Below are positions 27,233 through 35,686 of a DNA stretch of 64,000 nt, piece by piece. The first letter of the stretch is position 1, and every line of letters begins with the position of its first letter. A program made the position numbers and the translations under genes. The notes beneath the pieces were generated by a model. That model was not told the origin of the DNA and searched no databases. It worked only from the letters and a program-made list of their open reading frames with translations. Source of the stretch: JADFRG01 sp046759305 (GTDB lineage Bacteria; Chloroflexota; Anaerolineae; Anaerolineales; E44-bin32); the NCBI GenBank assembly GCA_046759305.1, contig JBHIBY010000001.1, positions 22,221 through 86,220 of the forward strand, in the 5' to 3' direction.

Positions 27233-27253
27233 AGGTTCACTGACAGTGAATCT
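27233..27253 (-). promoter_or_regulatory. Palindrome upstream of the PspA operon
   Basis: TTCACTGACAGTGAA (27236-27250) is a perfect 7-1-7 inverted repeat, extended by two more complementary pairs on each side. It ends about 20 bases before the first start codon. It could be a repressor operator or a small 5'-UTR hairpin; no factor can be named. Confidence 0.5.
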
Positions 27254-27472
27254 AGCCCTCGTGCGTTATGGGGTTGTCTGCTCTTGTGTCTATTTTTCGA
27301 GGGAGATTGGAACGCTTGAGGGGGAAGTCACGAATCTACAAAAACATTATCTGGGCTGATGGTGAATCCGCTATGCACGCCGCGAGCCTTTGGGTATGAC
27401 GAAGATACCTGGGGGCAGCTAGCGAGATATAAAACGCAAGTAGGGAACCGCGGTCAGGAAAGTCGTCAAGAG

Positions 27473-28036
27473 CTACCTCGGAGTGGGCGCCTGCTCTTTC
27501 AGCCGCTCACTGTATTGCTTGCGGAACTTCTGTACCTTTGGCGCGATAACGGCTATGCAGTATCCCGCATCGGGATTCTTCTCGTAGTAGTCTTGATGAT
27601 ATTCCTCGGCCTCGTAGAAGGCGTCATAGGGCTCGATCTCTGTCACGATGGAATTCTGAAAGACCTCTTCGGTTTCCAGACGTTCGATCATAGCCATGGC
27701 TGCAGCCTCTTGCTCGGGATTGTGGTGAAGAATCAGCGATCGGTATTGGGGTCCGACGTCCGCACCCTGGCGATTAGGCGTGGTCGGATCGTGAACGCTG
27801 AAGAACACACCTAAGATCTCGTTGTATGAGATCACGTTTGGATCGAACGTGATCTGCACCACCTCCGCATGTCCTGTATCGCCACGTCCTACTTCCTGGT
27901 AGGAAGGATTATCAACGGATCCCCCTGCATAGCCTACGATGACATTATTAATTCCCTGCAGATCCTCAAACACCGGTTCGAGGCACCAAAAGCACCCGCC
28001 ACCGAGAGTTGCCAATTCGAATCCACCTACGTTCAT
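27473..28036 (-). CDS. msrA: Peptide methionine (S)-S-oxide reductase MsrA
   Basis: 187-aa repair enzyme that reduces methionine-S-sulfoxide in proteins. The catalytic motif is GGGCFWCLEP, with Cys15 as nucleophile and an additional nearby Cys. Other family blocks are GYAGGSVDNPSYQEVGRGDT, GHAEVVQITFDP and the C-terminal FYEAEEYHQDYYEKNP. ATG start with TGAGGA upstream. No msrB is adjacent. The gene-free stretches on either side (27215-27472 and 28037-28254) show no further gene. Confidence 0.96.
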   Translation of the reverse strand: MNVGGFELATLGGGCFWCLEPVFEDLQGINNVIVGYAGGSVDNPSYQEVGRGDTGHAEVVQITFDPNVISYNEILGVFFSVHDPTTPNRQGADVGPQYRSLILHHNPEQEAAAMAMIERLETEEVFQNSIVTEIEPYDAFYEAEEYHQDYYEKNPDAGYCIAVIAPKVQKFRKQYSERLKEQAPTPR

Positions 28037-28254
28037 GACTGATTCCTCAACTTCTCAGGACTGCAATTCATAAGCTTGTGCCAACAACCTTAGTAATTGA
28101 TTATGGACCGCATCTAGCGAAGTCAGCTTCACGGAATATCAAAATGGATTTGTACCAAATTCTGTCGTTTGTGTGATTCTCTCGTGCTGTATCGGGTCAG
28201 GGGACAGGTCACCTGGTTGAATACATGCTCGACACTTGAAAAGGTGATTCTAAC

Positions 28255-29130
28255 CTAGGGTGCTTCCGGAGGACGGAATCCAGGTAACGGTTCGCACCGA
28301 TCCAGCCAGTTCTCAGGGATTTCCGCGGTCAGAGCCACGATCCCACCCACGATGGCGCAGGTAGTATCTCGATCGCCCAGACCCGCCACCGTGGTCCAGA
28401 GGGCTTGCTCGAAGTCAAATCCGTGGTGGGCTACCACCCAGAGACAGAAAGGAACTGTGTCAAAGGCTGCGATTTGAGCGCCGGTGCCAAGAACCGAAGC
28501 TGCACGGGCGTGTTCTTCAGGGCCGATTCGCATGGCTTCTTCCATGCCTGCTTTGGTCAGCCCGTCGGGAACGAAAGCCAACAGCGGTTCTAAATACTCC
28601 TTCCCCCGGAGTGCCTGCTTCATTGGCGCAAGAGAGGCAGCCGCAGCAACTGCCATCGCTCCAGCTTTCCCCTCAGGGTGCGCATGAGTCACTGCCGCGG
28701 ATTTTTCTGCTTCCACAGATGCGCGTTCCGGGTCGCCCCAGAAATACCCGCCGATCGGAGCCGCTCGCATCGCAGCCCCATTGCCGTAGGAACCACCATC
28801 AAACAGCGTCAGTGATTCCATGCGCCATTCGGCGCCATCGGAGTAGCTAGAAAGCAGCTTCATCGCACCCGCGCCGTAGCCTCGCCACGGCTCCTCACTG
28901 TAGCGATCGCTGAAGCGGCGTGCGAGCGAATCCTGTTCGATCTCCCCTTGGTCAAGCAGCTCCTCGACGATGGAAAAAGCCATGTGAGTGTCGTCAGTCC
29001 ACTTCCAGCTACCTTTCGGGAGCTTGCGCGCCTCGATCTCCCCCCAAGATCGAGTGAAGAATTGTTCACCAAAACCGTCCCCAACGCTCAGGCCGGTGAG
29101 CGAGAGAATCGCCCGATCGCGGTCAGCCAT
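28255..29130 (-). CDS. ADP-ribosylglycohydrolase family protein
   Basis: 291-aa all-helical enzyme of the DraG/ARH superfamily, which removes ADP-ribose from proteins or small molecules with two Mg ions. Metal-site residues appear in KWTDDTHMAF near residue 43 and in DRDTTCAIVGGIVAL near the C-terminus. LSLTGLSVGDGFGEQF is the usual opening. No nitrogenase genes or DraT partner are nearby, so the ADP-ribosylated target is unknown. Confidence 0.88.
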   Translation of the reverse strand: MADRDRAILSLTGLSVGDGFGEQFFTRSWGEIEARKLPKGSWKWTDDTHMAFSIVEELLDQGEIEQDSLARRFSDRYSEEPWRGYGAGAMKLLSSYSDGAEWRMESLTLFDGGSYGNGAAMRAAPIGGYFWGDPERASVEAEKSAAVTHAHPEGKAGAMAVAAAASLAPMKQALRGKEYLEPLLAFVPDGLTKAGMEEAMRIGPEEHARAASVLGTGAQIAAFDTVPFCLWVVAHHGFDFEQALWTTVAGLGDRDTTCAIVGGIVALTAEIPENWLDRCEPLPGFRPPEAP

Positions 29131-29236
29131 TAGACGCTATTCGTTGAAACCAAATAGAGATTGATAAGTCCATTTCATGCCTATCGAGGTTGCAGGATCC
29201 CTTGCGCATCATCTTACTCAGGGGTTTCAAAAGAGC

Positions 29237-29262
29237 AAAGCCCGGTAATGCGTCCGGGCTTT
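29237..29262 (-). terminator. Terminator after the TfoX-like gene
   Basis: AAAGCCCGG and CCGGGCTTT pair perfectly around an eight-base loop. On the minus strand it lies 27 bases past the stop of the TfoX-like gene and is followed by a T-rich run. Confidence 0.75.
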
Positions 29263-29288
29263 GAGATAATCAGTGCGGCGGGGGAAAA

Positions 29289-29618
29289 CTACTTGGCTGG
29301 GAGACTCAAAGCGAAATCGACGCCTCTTTGAACCCACTGATCCAGACCCTCTTCCGTCGTGATCCCCGGATCGCCTACCATCACCCAACCTCTCATTGGA
29401 CGACCCGTGAAATCGAAAATGCGGGCGCCTGGTTCCTGGAGTGCGTCGTCGGTTTCGTCTTTGGCGAGCCGTACCATCATTTCATCACCGATGACCCCCA
29501 CAGCCATGTTTCCCTGCACCATAAAGCCAATCCCGCCAAACATCTCCCTCTCAACCAGGTCGGGCGGCGTTCCTATAACGCCTCGGATCCGATCTGCCAA
29601 TTCGTCACTGTAGGCCAT
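29289..29618 (-). CDS. TfoX N-terminal domain protein
   Basis: 109 aa, a stand-alone TfoX_N domain. The signature MFGGIGFMVQGNMAVGVIGD is intact, followed by EMMVRLAKDE and FTGRPMRGWVMVG. In Haemophilus TfoX regulates competence, but single-domain bacterial members have no established function. It starts 12 bases after a cupin gene on the same strand and is probably cotranscribed with it. Confidence 0.88.
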   Translation of the reverse strand: MAYSDELADRIRGVIGTPPDLVEREMFGGIGFMVQGNMAVGVIGDEMMVRLAKDETDDALQEPGARIFDFTGRPMRGWVMVGDPGITTEEGLDQWVQRGVDFALSLPAK

Positions 29619-29630
29619 TATTCCCTGCCT

Positions 29631-30008
29631 TTAAATCCACTCCGGATCATTGACGGTTCGCTCCCCACCAGCATCGCCAGTATTGACGGTTTCGACCCGC
29701 TCAATCAGCAGAATCTCGCAACCAGGCTCTGCAACGGGCTTGTGCTCGGCGCCACGCGGTACAACAGCCATCTCGCCTTTTTCAAGCTTCACCGCACCGT
29801 CCTGGAAGTCTATCCGCATTCTCCCTTCGATAACGAGAAAAAGTTCATCGGTTTCGGGATGGCTGTGCCAGACGAAGTCATCTTCAATCTTCACCAGCTT
29901 GATGTAATAGTCGTTCATCTTGGCGATGATCTTAGGCGTCCAGAGCGCCTCGATTTTGGCGAGCTTCTCCGTCAGATTGATGGCTGGAGGCATTTTCTGC
30001 TCGATCAT
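29631..30008 (-). CDS. Cupin-domain protein
   Basis: 125 aa, a single cupin barrel. The first cupin motif is WHSHPETDELFLVIEGRMRI, with two His and one Glu as metal ligands; the second is VPRGAEHKPVAEPG. Small cupins of this kind are isomerases, dioxygenases or sensors; the reaction here cannot be named. ATG start with GGAGG upstream. It is upstream of the TfoX_N gene. Confidence 0.85.
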   Translation of the reverse strand: MIEQKMPPAINLTEKLAKIEALWTPKIIAKMNDYYIKLVKIEDDFVWHSHPETDELFLVIEGRMRIDFQDGAVKLEKGEMAVVPRGAEHKPVAEPGCEILLIERVETVNTGDAGGERTVNDPEWI

Positions 30009-30123
30009 TTAATTTCCTCCCAAAAACTCCCCCCGACTTCTAGTCCATCGGCTAATCGATGGACACAGGCGTTGCAGCCGGTCGCCTGATTGATGTCAAG
30101 ATCGCAGGATGGATTTGAGTGTG

Positions 30124-31125
30124 CTAGTCTCTCAGGGTAGCTACCATCACTGCCTTGATGGTGTGCAAGCGGTTCTCAGCTTGATCGAATACGATTGAGC
30201 GGTCCGATTCGAAGACTTCTTCGGTTGCTTCGAGCCCGTCCAACTGATATTTCTGAAAGATCTCTTCGCCCACTGTTGTTTCCCGATTGTGGAAAGCTGG
30301 CAAACAGTGGAGAAACTTCGTATCCGGATTTCCTGTTGCTTCGATCGCCTGCCGGTTCACCTGGTATGGCCCTAGCAGTTCGGTCCGGTCCTGCCACACA
30401 TCGTCCGGCTCTCCCATCGACACCCACACATCGGTGTACAGAAAGTCTGCTCGAGCAACACCCTCACTGACACTGCTCGTTACGGTAAGGCGCGCGGCGG
30501 TTTGCTCAGCGATCTCTTGGCATGTCCCAACCAACTCGGAATCTGGCCAGAGGGATTCGGGACCGCACAGGCGCACGTCCATACCCAATTTGCAGCCGCC
30601 GACCATGAGCGAATTCGAGACGTTATTATGCGTGTCTCCCAGGTAGCAGAAGACGATCTCCTCCATCGGCTTGTCGGCATGTTCGGACATAGTCATGACG
30701 TCGGCCAGAAATTGGGTCGGGTGGAATTCATCGGTAAGGCCGTTCCATACCGGCACCCCAGCGTATTCGGCCAGTTGTTCGCAGGTTGACTGTGCAAATC
30801 CGCGATATTCAATTCCGTCATACACACGTCCCAGGACACGGGCTGTGTCTTTCATCGATTCCTTATGCCCAATTTGTGATCCGCTAGGCCCGAGATACGT
30901 GACATGGGCTCCTTGGTCGTAGGCCGCAACTTCAAATGAGATGCGTGTACGTGTGGATGACTTCTCGAATATCAGCGCGATATTCTTACCAATGAGCTGC
31001 TGCGTTTCAGTTTTATTGTTCTTGGCAGCCTTCAAATTTGCCGAGAGGCTCAATAAGTATCTGATCTCGTCGGGGCTGAAATCTAATAGCTTGACCAGGT
31101 TGCGGCCCTGCAGTTTTGTGGCCAA
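30124..31125 (-). CDS. argF: Ornithine carbamoyltransferase
   Basis: 333-aa enzyme that makes citrulline from ornithine and carbamoyl phosphate in arginine synthesis. The carbamoyl-phosphate motif SSTRTR is near residue 56, HPTQFLADVMTM is the conserved central block, VSMGEPDDVW lies in the ornithine domain and the SMG/HCLPAFHN signature closes the active site. No other arg gene is adjacent, so anabolic and catabolic roles are both possible; the sequence is of the common anabolic length. Confidence 0.95.
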   Translation of the reverse strand: MATKLQGRNLVKLLDFSPDEIRYLLSLSANLKAAKNNKTETQQLIGKNIALIFEKSSTRTRISFEVAAYDQGAHVTYLGPSGSQIGHKESMKDTARVLGRVYDGIEYRGFAQSTCEQLAEYAGVPVWNGLTDEFHPTQFLADVMTMSEHADKPMEEIVFCYLGDTHNNVSNSLMVGGCKLGMDVRLCGPESLWPDSELVGTCQEIAEQTAARLTVTSSVSEGVARADFLYTDVWVSMGEPDDVWQDRTELLGPYQVNRQAIEATGNPDTKFLHCLPAFHNRETTVGEEIFQKYQLDGLEATEEVFESDRSIVFDQAENRLHTIKAVMVATLRD

Positions 31126-31271
31126 CAGCGGCCTCCTTTATTCTGAGCGCTTGCTTCCGCTCGGACGCACCCAATCCTAATTCCGTTCGAGGTGATTTGC
31201 TACATTCGATCTGCGCAGCACCAACCACGGAAGGTGAAGGCCACGCATGGGTAGCTTTATTGGATCGTACC

Positions 31272-31895
31272 TTAGTCAGCTGAGAGCTTCAGTGCATTGA
31301 AGGTAAGCGCGGCTGCTACGCCGCCTGACAAAGTCGCCACCAGATAAGTCCAAATGCTGGCTAGTTCGGACATCCCCATGATGGTGATGCCTACCGCAAC
31401 CGCTGGATTGAAGACGCCGCCAGAGACGTTGCCAACTGCATAGGCGCCGACAAGCACCGTAAAGCCGATGGCAAATCCGAAGTAGCTGTTGCCTTCCGTA
31501 GATTTAGCTGTTGCGACGTTCAACACCACAAAACATAGCGCGAAGGCAAAGAGGAACTCTGCCACAAGGACCGGCACTACATCATATGTGGCGGCGGTGG
31601 CCGAGCTATCTTTCAAGAAAAGCACCACAGCCGCCGCAACAATCCCTGCTGCAATTTGTACCACCCAGTACGCAATTGCACCGCCAGCCGAGACCTTACC
31701 GCGCAACCAGACCGCGAGCGTCACGGCCGGATTGTAGTGCCCCCCCGAGATGTGGCCCCCGGCGTAGATCATGACGGCCAGCACCGATCCGATCGCTAGC
31801 GGAGCCAAGTCCCCTACCCCAGGGCCAAATGAAACCATGCCTACGGTGAAGACCAAGAAAAATGTTCCGATGAATTCAACGATGTACCTGTTCAT
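31272..31895 (-). CDS. Aquaporin / MIP-family channel
   Basis: 207 aa with six TM helices and two half-helices. Both NPA motifs are present: SGGHYNPAVTLAV and SGGVFNPAVAVG. The short length and lack of a long loop E favour a water-selective aquaporin, but glycerol transport cannot be excluded. The interval from argF (31126-31271) contains no gene. Confidence 0.9.
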   Translation of the reverse strand: MNRYIVEFIGTFFLVFTVGMVSFGPGVGDLAPLAIGSVLAVMIYAGGHISGGHYNPAVTLAVWLRGKVSAGGAIAYWVVQIAAGIVAAAVVLFLKDSSATAATYDVVPVLVAEFLFAFALCFVVLNVATAKSTEGNSYFGFAIGFTVLVGAYAVGNVSGGVFNPAVAVGITIMGMSELASIWTYLVATLSGGVAAALTFNALKLSAD

Positions 31896-31950
31896 TGCTC
31901 CTCCTGTGCCTCGCTACTTTGCGGCGTCATCTAGTGATTGTCAGTCTGGC

Positions 31951-32121
31951 TCATGAGACAATCGGTCCCGCCCTTACCCAGTGATCACGACCCCGGTACT
32001 GGACGACGTTCTCGAAGAAGTTAGCGAGGCAATGGACCACCTCCCTCAGGCTCTCGATTTCCGCATTCTCAAGGTCGTCATTGAACCCTGCGACAGCGAT
32101 GATCAACATGGCCAGAGCCAT
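31951..32121 (-). CDS. Possible small ORF; competing frame on the opposite strand
   Basis: In the 374-base gap 31896-32269 two short frames oppose each other. The minus frame gives 56 aa with a hydrophobic start (MALAMLIIAVAGFNDDLENA). The plus frame 31981-32184 gives 67 aa with VLDDVLEEVSEAMDHLP, faintly like the start of the zincin-like DUF1025 metallopeptidases but without its HExxH. Both have coding-like first-base bias, and neither has a strong ribosome site. I favour neither firmly; at most one is real. Confidence 0.25.
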   Translation of the reverse strand: MALAMLIIAVAGFNDDLENAEIESLREVVHCLANFFENVVQYRGRDHWVRAGPIVS

Positions 32122-32269
32122 GATGAGGTCTTGCTGGGCTCAATTCCATCGCAGTATCGAATTAGTCTGGCGAGGTGTTACTAACCGCCCGAAGGTGCCG
32201 TAGGGAGGGGAAAAGGTTTGCACGACTCAACCGAGCAGTTTTAATTGCTCTAAATTGTATTGGGTTGAT

Positions 32270-32674
32270 TTAGTAGCTTAGGACCCGAGGTAGCTCCTTG
32301 GCTTCTGAAACCCAACTCGCCACCTGGCTCTCTCCAGGAATGCCTCGCACAAGCTGCTTCTCCTCATTCGTCTGCATAAGTGCTTGATAAAGGTTTTCAG
32401 GATTTCGTTGAGCTAGCTCGGGAACGGTGTCGACTCCACATGCCTCCAACAGATCAGCGTATTCTTCGCTCACACCCTTGATCCTAAACAGGTCGGCCAT
32501 ATTCGTCCAACGCAGGATCAATTTCCCACTGATTCCAGTCTCTTCTTCAATAGCCTGGCGCCCGGTTGGCGTCGCGGCTTTATCAAGCAAATCCTCTGTC
32601 GTCGAGATCCCAGCCGAGGACAGCTGGCCCGAATAGGCTTCGCCGATGCCTTCGATAGTCGTCAAACTGGTCAT
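32270..32674 (-). CDS. DUF4332 helix-hairpin-helix protein
   Basis: 134 aa. Two helix-hairpin-helix-like units are visible: TTIEGIGEAYSGQLSSAGIS near the N-terminus and FRIKGVSEEYADLLEACGVD in the middle. DUF4332 proteins are small, soluble and of unknown role, although HhH folds often touch nucleic acid. Divergent from the zinc-ribbon gene with 168 bases between. Confidence 0.85.
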   Translation of the reverse strand: MTSLTTIEGIGEAYSGQLSSAGISTTEDLLDKAATPTGRQAIEEETGISGKLILRWTNMADLFRIKGVSEEYADLLEACGVDTVPELAQRNPENLYQALMQTNEEKQLVRGIPGESQVASWVSEAKELPRVLSY

Positions 32675-32842
32675 GTTTAGGTTCCTTCCTTAATGTCCTT
32701 GCCAAAAGTGGCGCATTTGCGGATTGATCATAATCCATGCTGATGCTCCATGCAGGATTACCGCTTCAAGCATTCGCAGAAGGAGTAGCTCGATACCTGA
32801 AATGACTGCGTGTTTCGATATCAACCAGGTCGTATACTAAGC

Positions 32843-33460
32843 ATGAATCGCGCAAAAGGCTGCCCAATAGACCAACGTACTTTTCACGGCGAGATCACTC
32901 CACAAGACTTTGCCGACGCACTCCTTGCCAAATTCAATCAAGGAGGTATGCGTGCGCAGCAACGAGGGCGCGGCAATAGCCTGGTAGTGCAGATTGGCAC
33001 AGCCCAGAGAAGACGATCTGGCGGATCCACCGCGATGACAGTACACCTATCGGAAGTAGAAGATGGAGTTCACGTGAAACTTGGTGAACAGCAGTGGCTG
33101 GGGCTCGCGGCCAGCCTCGGTCAGACCGCGCTAATGACCCTGCTGCGGCCGACCTCCCTTCTCGGGCGTCTGGACGACGTGGCTCAGGACATATCATCGT
33201 TGACTTTGGCAGATCGCGTCATGGACACACTGAAGGATACGGCTGCCGCGCTCGGGGCTTCGTATGAGATCACGCTGCGGTTGCGGCGGTTGACCTGCCC
33301 ATACTGTGGGACAGCCAACCCGGTCGGAGATCCCAGCTGCGTCGCCTGTGGGGGACCATTGGGCTACCGTCAGCCTATCGCGTGTAATAACTGCGGGTTC
33401 GTAAGTGAGGTTGGAACTAAACTTTGTCCGAATTGCGGAGATCCTCTCGAATCAATATGA
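32843..33460 (+). CDS. Protein with C-terminal double zinc ribbon
   Basis: 205 aa. The last 55 residues carry two zinc ribbons: CPYCGTANPVGDPSCVACG and CNNCGFVSEVGTKLCPNCG. The N-terminal 140 residues form an alpha/beta domain (HGEITPQDFADALLAKFNQG) that I cannot name. I chose the ATG at 32843; a TATACT box (32833-32838) ends only four bases before it, so the real mRNA start is uncertain. An upstream ATG-free extension to 32810 is unlikely. Function unknown. Confidence 0.72.
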   Translation: MNRAKGCPIDQRTFHGEITPQDFADALLAKFNQGGMRAQQRGRGNSLVVQIGTAQRRRSGGSTAMTVHLSEVEDGVHVKLGEQQWLGLAASLGQTALMTLLRPTSLLGRLDDVAQDISSLTLADRVMDTLKDTAAALGASYEITLRLRRLTCPYCGTANPVGDPSCVACGGPLGYRQPIACNNCGFVSEVGTKLCPNCGDPLESI

Positions 33461-33561
33461 CGGTCGTGATGTCAATCAACCGTTCCGTCTCATGAACTTT
33501 CTGAATCTCGCTTTCCATCATCCACCGCCTAATTCACGAGTTACTCTTCTTTGAACCGGCG

Positions 33562-34206
33562 CTAACCTCCTGCATCCTTTGTGATCTTGCGGCCCGTACG
33601 CCACAGCCAGATACCGAAAAGAATCGGCCCGACCCCCATTAAGACGTTGAGAAGGATTGCTGGTGCACCCACAGTGCCGACCGGCAGTACGGCAGCAGAC
33701 AGCATACTCAACAGCATGACCAGACCTATCCAAAGAGGGACGACGCGTGCCAGAGTTACCGACGCAGCAAATACCAGATATCCAACACCCCCAGTTAGAT
33801 ACGAATAGATAAAACCCGCCCCGAAGACGCCCCACTCTGGACTGCCAAAGTTAGCATCCAGAATCGACGGTGCCGTTGAAGCAAGATAAGGCGACCCGAA
33901 GGCGTAAGCCCAGTTACCCCCGAGAGCTAGCGACATACCCAGGAACGCCAGAAGGAAAGCGACAAACCCTAATTTCCCGGCTCGGGGTGCCTGGACCGCG
34001 TAGAGGCCGGTAATTCCCAGAAGAAAGAGTATCGAACCGATGAGGCCGGGCATCCCGACCCAGAGCACGAAGCGAGGATCAGCCCCGTGGGCGCTTAGGG
34101 GAAGGTCTCCGAAGAGTGCCACCTGGAGCACACGTGCCAGGATGATCATAACCCCGGCGCCGATAGCGGATATCCCGCTCGCTTTGACTAGGCTGCTGTA
34201 CGACAA
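33562..34206 (-). CDS. Multi-TM membrane protein (DUF4386-like)
   Basis: 214 aa with about six TM helices and a short basic tail (WRTGRKITKDAGG). The layout resembles DUF4386-type integral membrane proteins, but this is a weak assignment. No catalytic or transport motif is visible. It starts 13 bases after the HAD gene stop on the same strand, so the two are probably one transcript. Confidence 0.6.
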   Translation of the reverse strand: MSYSSLVKASGISAIGAGVMIILARVLQVALFGDLPLSAHGADPRFVLWVGMPGLIGSILFLLGITGLYAVQAPRAGKLGFVAFLLAFLGMSLALGGNWAYAFGSPYLASTAPSILDANFGSPEWGVFGAGFIYSYLTGGVGYLVFAASVTLARVVPLWIGLVMLLSMLSAAVLPVGTVGAPAILLNVLMGVGPILFGIWLWRTGRKITKDAGG

Positions 34207-34219
34207 ATGGAAGCCTTCT

Positions 34220-34891
34220 TCACGCGTCCAGTTCTAGAATCTGATCGGTGACCTTGATTAGGTCGGGACCGATCACGTCCGGTGTGTCATAGAGTGGGTG
34301 GATGATCCTTCCACCGCGCGCAATGAATGCCGCTCTACACCCGGCGCGCAGTGCGCCGAAGACATCCCAATCGTGGGCGGCGATCAGCCGCATCTGGTCT
34401 AGACCTACTCCCAGCTTCGAGGCGGCCAAGTTGTAGGGTTCCGGCGCCGGCTTATAAGCGCCTATTTCGTCAACCGATATGAGCTCCTCGAAAAAGTCGC
34501 TCAGCCCGGCATTTGAAATCTGATCGGTGACCACCGCTTGAGCGGAGTTGGTCAAGGTTGCCAGACGAAAGCCGGCATCGCGGAGCCGCTCCAGGCTGGG
34601 AACTACATCAGGATGAGGAGGCAGCTCCCGCACTGTTCCGAGGATTGCCCGGCGGTGATCATCGCTAAGGTCTGCCCCCTGCCGTGCAGCCACCACATCC
34701 AGGGCCGCCCCAGCCAGAGCGCCAAAGTTCTGATAAGCATCGGTCACTGTGGTCACCAGCGAGGTATGGAGGAGCACTGCAAACCATGGCTGCATAGCAG
34801 CCGATTCGCCAAAGGCCTCTTCGAAGTGCGGTTGTAGGGCGCTGAGATCAAGTAGCGTTTCGTTTACGTCGCACAAGATGACTTTATTCAT
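34220..34891 (-). CDS. HAD-superfamily hydrolase, haloacid dehalogenase type II-like
   Basis: 223 aa. The nucleophile motif is DVNETLLDLS (Asp8; the usual form is DxxGT, with N in place of D/G as in type II dehalogenases). LATLTNSAQAVV is motif II with its Thr/Ser, KPAPEPYN is the Lys of motif III and AAHDWDVFGALRAG is motif IV. It may be a 2-haloacid dehalogenase or a phosphatase; sequence alone does not decide. Precedes the membrane protein gene in an apparent operon. Confidence 0.85.
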   Translation of the reverse strand: MNKVILCDVNETLLDLSALQPHFEEAFGESAAMQPWFAVLLHTSLVTTVTDAYQNFGALAGAALDVVAARQGADLSDDHRRAILGTVRELPPHPDVVPSLERLRDAGFRLATLTNSAQAVVTDQISNAGLSDFFEELISVDEIGAYKPAPEPYNLAASKLGVGLDQMRLIAAHDWDVFGALRAGCRAAFIARGGRIIHPLYDTPDVIGPDLIKVTDQILELDA

Positions 34892-35140
34892 CGCATTACC
34901 TTACATTTCGTGGAAAGTTGGCTGGGTAGTAGAGGGCGTGCGCGGGCATTCCTGCTGCTAGGATGATCAGGCGGCGGCAATGGTCGGCGTACGAACCCGC
35001 CCTCCGCTCCAACGAATATTTTGACGGCGGTATGCTCCAGCTACTTGGATTGTAGGGGCTGAATTTGATTAGCTACGAACTCGCGCATCATCAGCGATTC
35101 TGATTGAACTAGATAGCTCTGCGAGTCTCAGCTGAGTGCA

Positions 35141-35509
35141 TTAAAGCGAAGCTCGAGCTTTCTCCAGGTCATTCGTGCCGACTACGAGCCTGGTGCCTGT
35201 TGCCAGATATGTGAGGTCGATGTTAACTCCCTCATTGGCAATCTTACGTGCGACTTCTCCAAAAGCACCCGGTCGGTCTTCGATTTCAACCACCAATACT
35301 TCACGCTCTCCACCCACCTCGATGCCCGCTGCATCTAGGACGCTCCGCGCATTTGCCGCATCTTCAACCAGCACGTGAAAAACCCCCTTGCCTTCGCTCG
35401 GAAATCCGCACATGCCATCGACGTTGATGCCAGCCCCGCCCAAGGCCTCCCCCAGATCAGCTAGCGTGCCAGGACGGTCTTCCAAGTGAACAGTCAGGTC
35501 TGTGGCCAT
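35141..35509 (-). CDS. Protein of two ACT domains
   Basis: 122 aa: two successive ACT domains, DLTVHLEDRPGTLADLGEAL and VLVVEIEDRPGAFGEVARKI, each with the ligand-loop DRPG. Stand-alone ACT pairs bind amino acids and can modulate other enzymes. The target is unknown, as no amino-acid biosynthesis gene is adjacent. The gap 34892-35140 downstream of it contains no gene I can support. Confidence 0.85.
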   Translation of the reverse strand: MATDLTVHLEDRPGTLADLGEALGGAGINVDGMCGFPSEGKGVFHVLVEDAANARSVLDAAGIEVGGEREVLVVEIEDRPGAFGEVARKIANEGVNIDLTYLATGTRLVVGTNDLEKARASL

Positions 35510-35572
35510 TGTCCTCCTCCGCTTGATCGTCCCCTAGGCGCGGACTCGCCCGGGAACCGGTTCCTTGCTAGC

Positions 35573-35578
35573 ATTATA
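35573..35578 (-). promoter_or_regulatory. -10 box upstream of the ACT-domain gene
   Basis: A perfect TATAAT on the minus strand lies about 64 bases before the ATG at 35509. No convincing -35 was found. Confidence 0.45.
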
Positions 35579-35686
35579 AGTCCTGGCACTTGCCTAGGTT
35601 TGTTATATTGATGTAAATAGAAGAGATTCTAAATAGGCCTTGAGATTGTCGAGACTGACGCGCTCCAAACTAGATACGCCGTGCGC

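Noticed and set aside
29328..30089. 253-aa plus-strand frame across the TfoX and cupin genes
   Set aside because: Both opposite-strand genes match known families; this frame does not.
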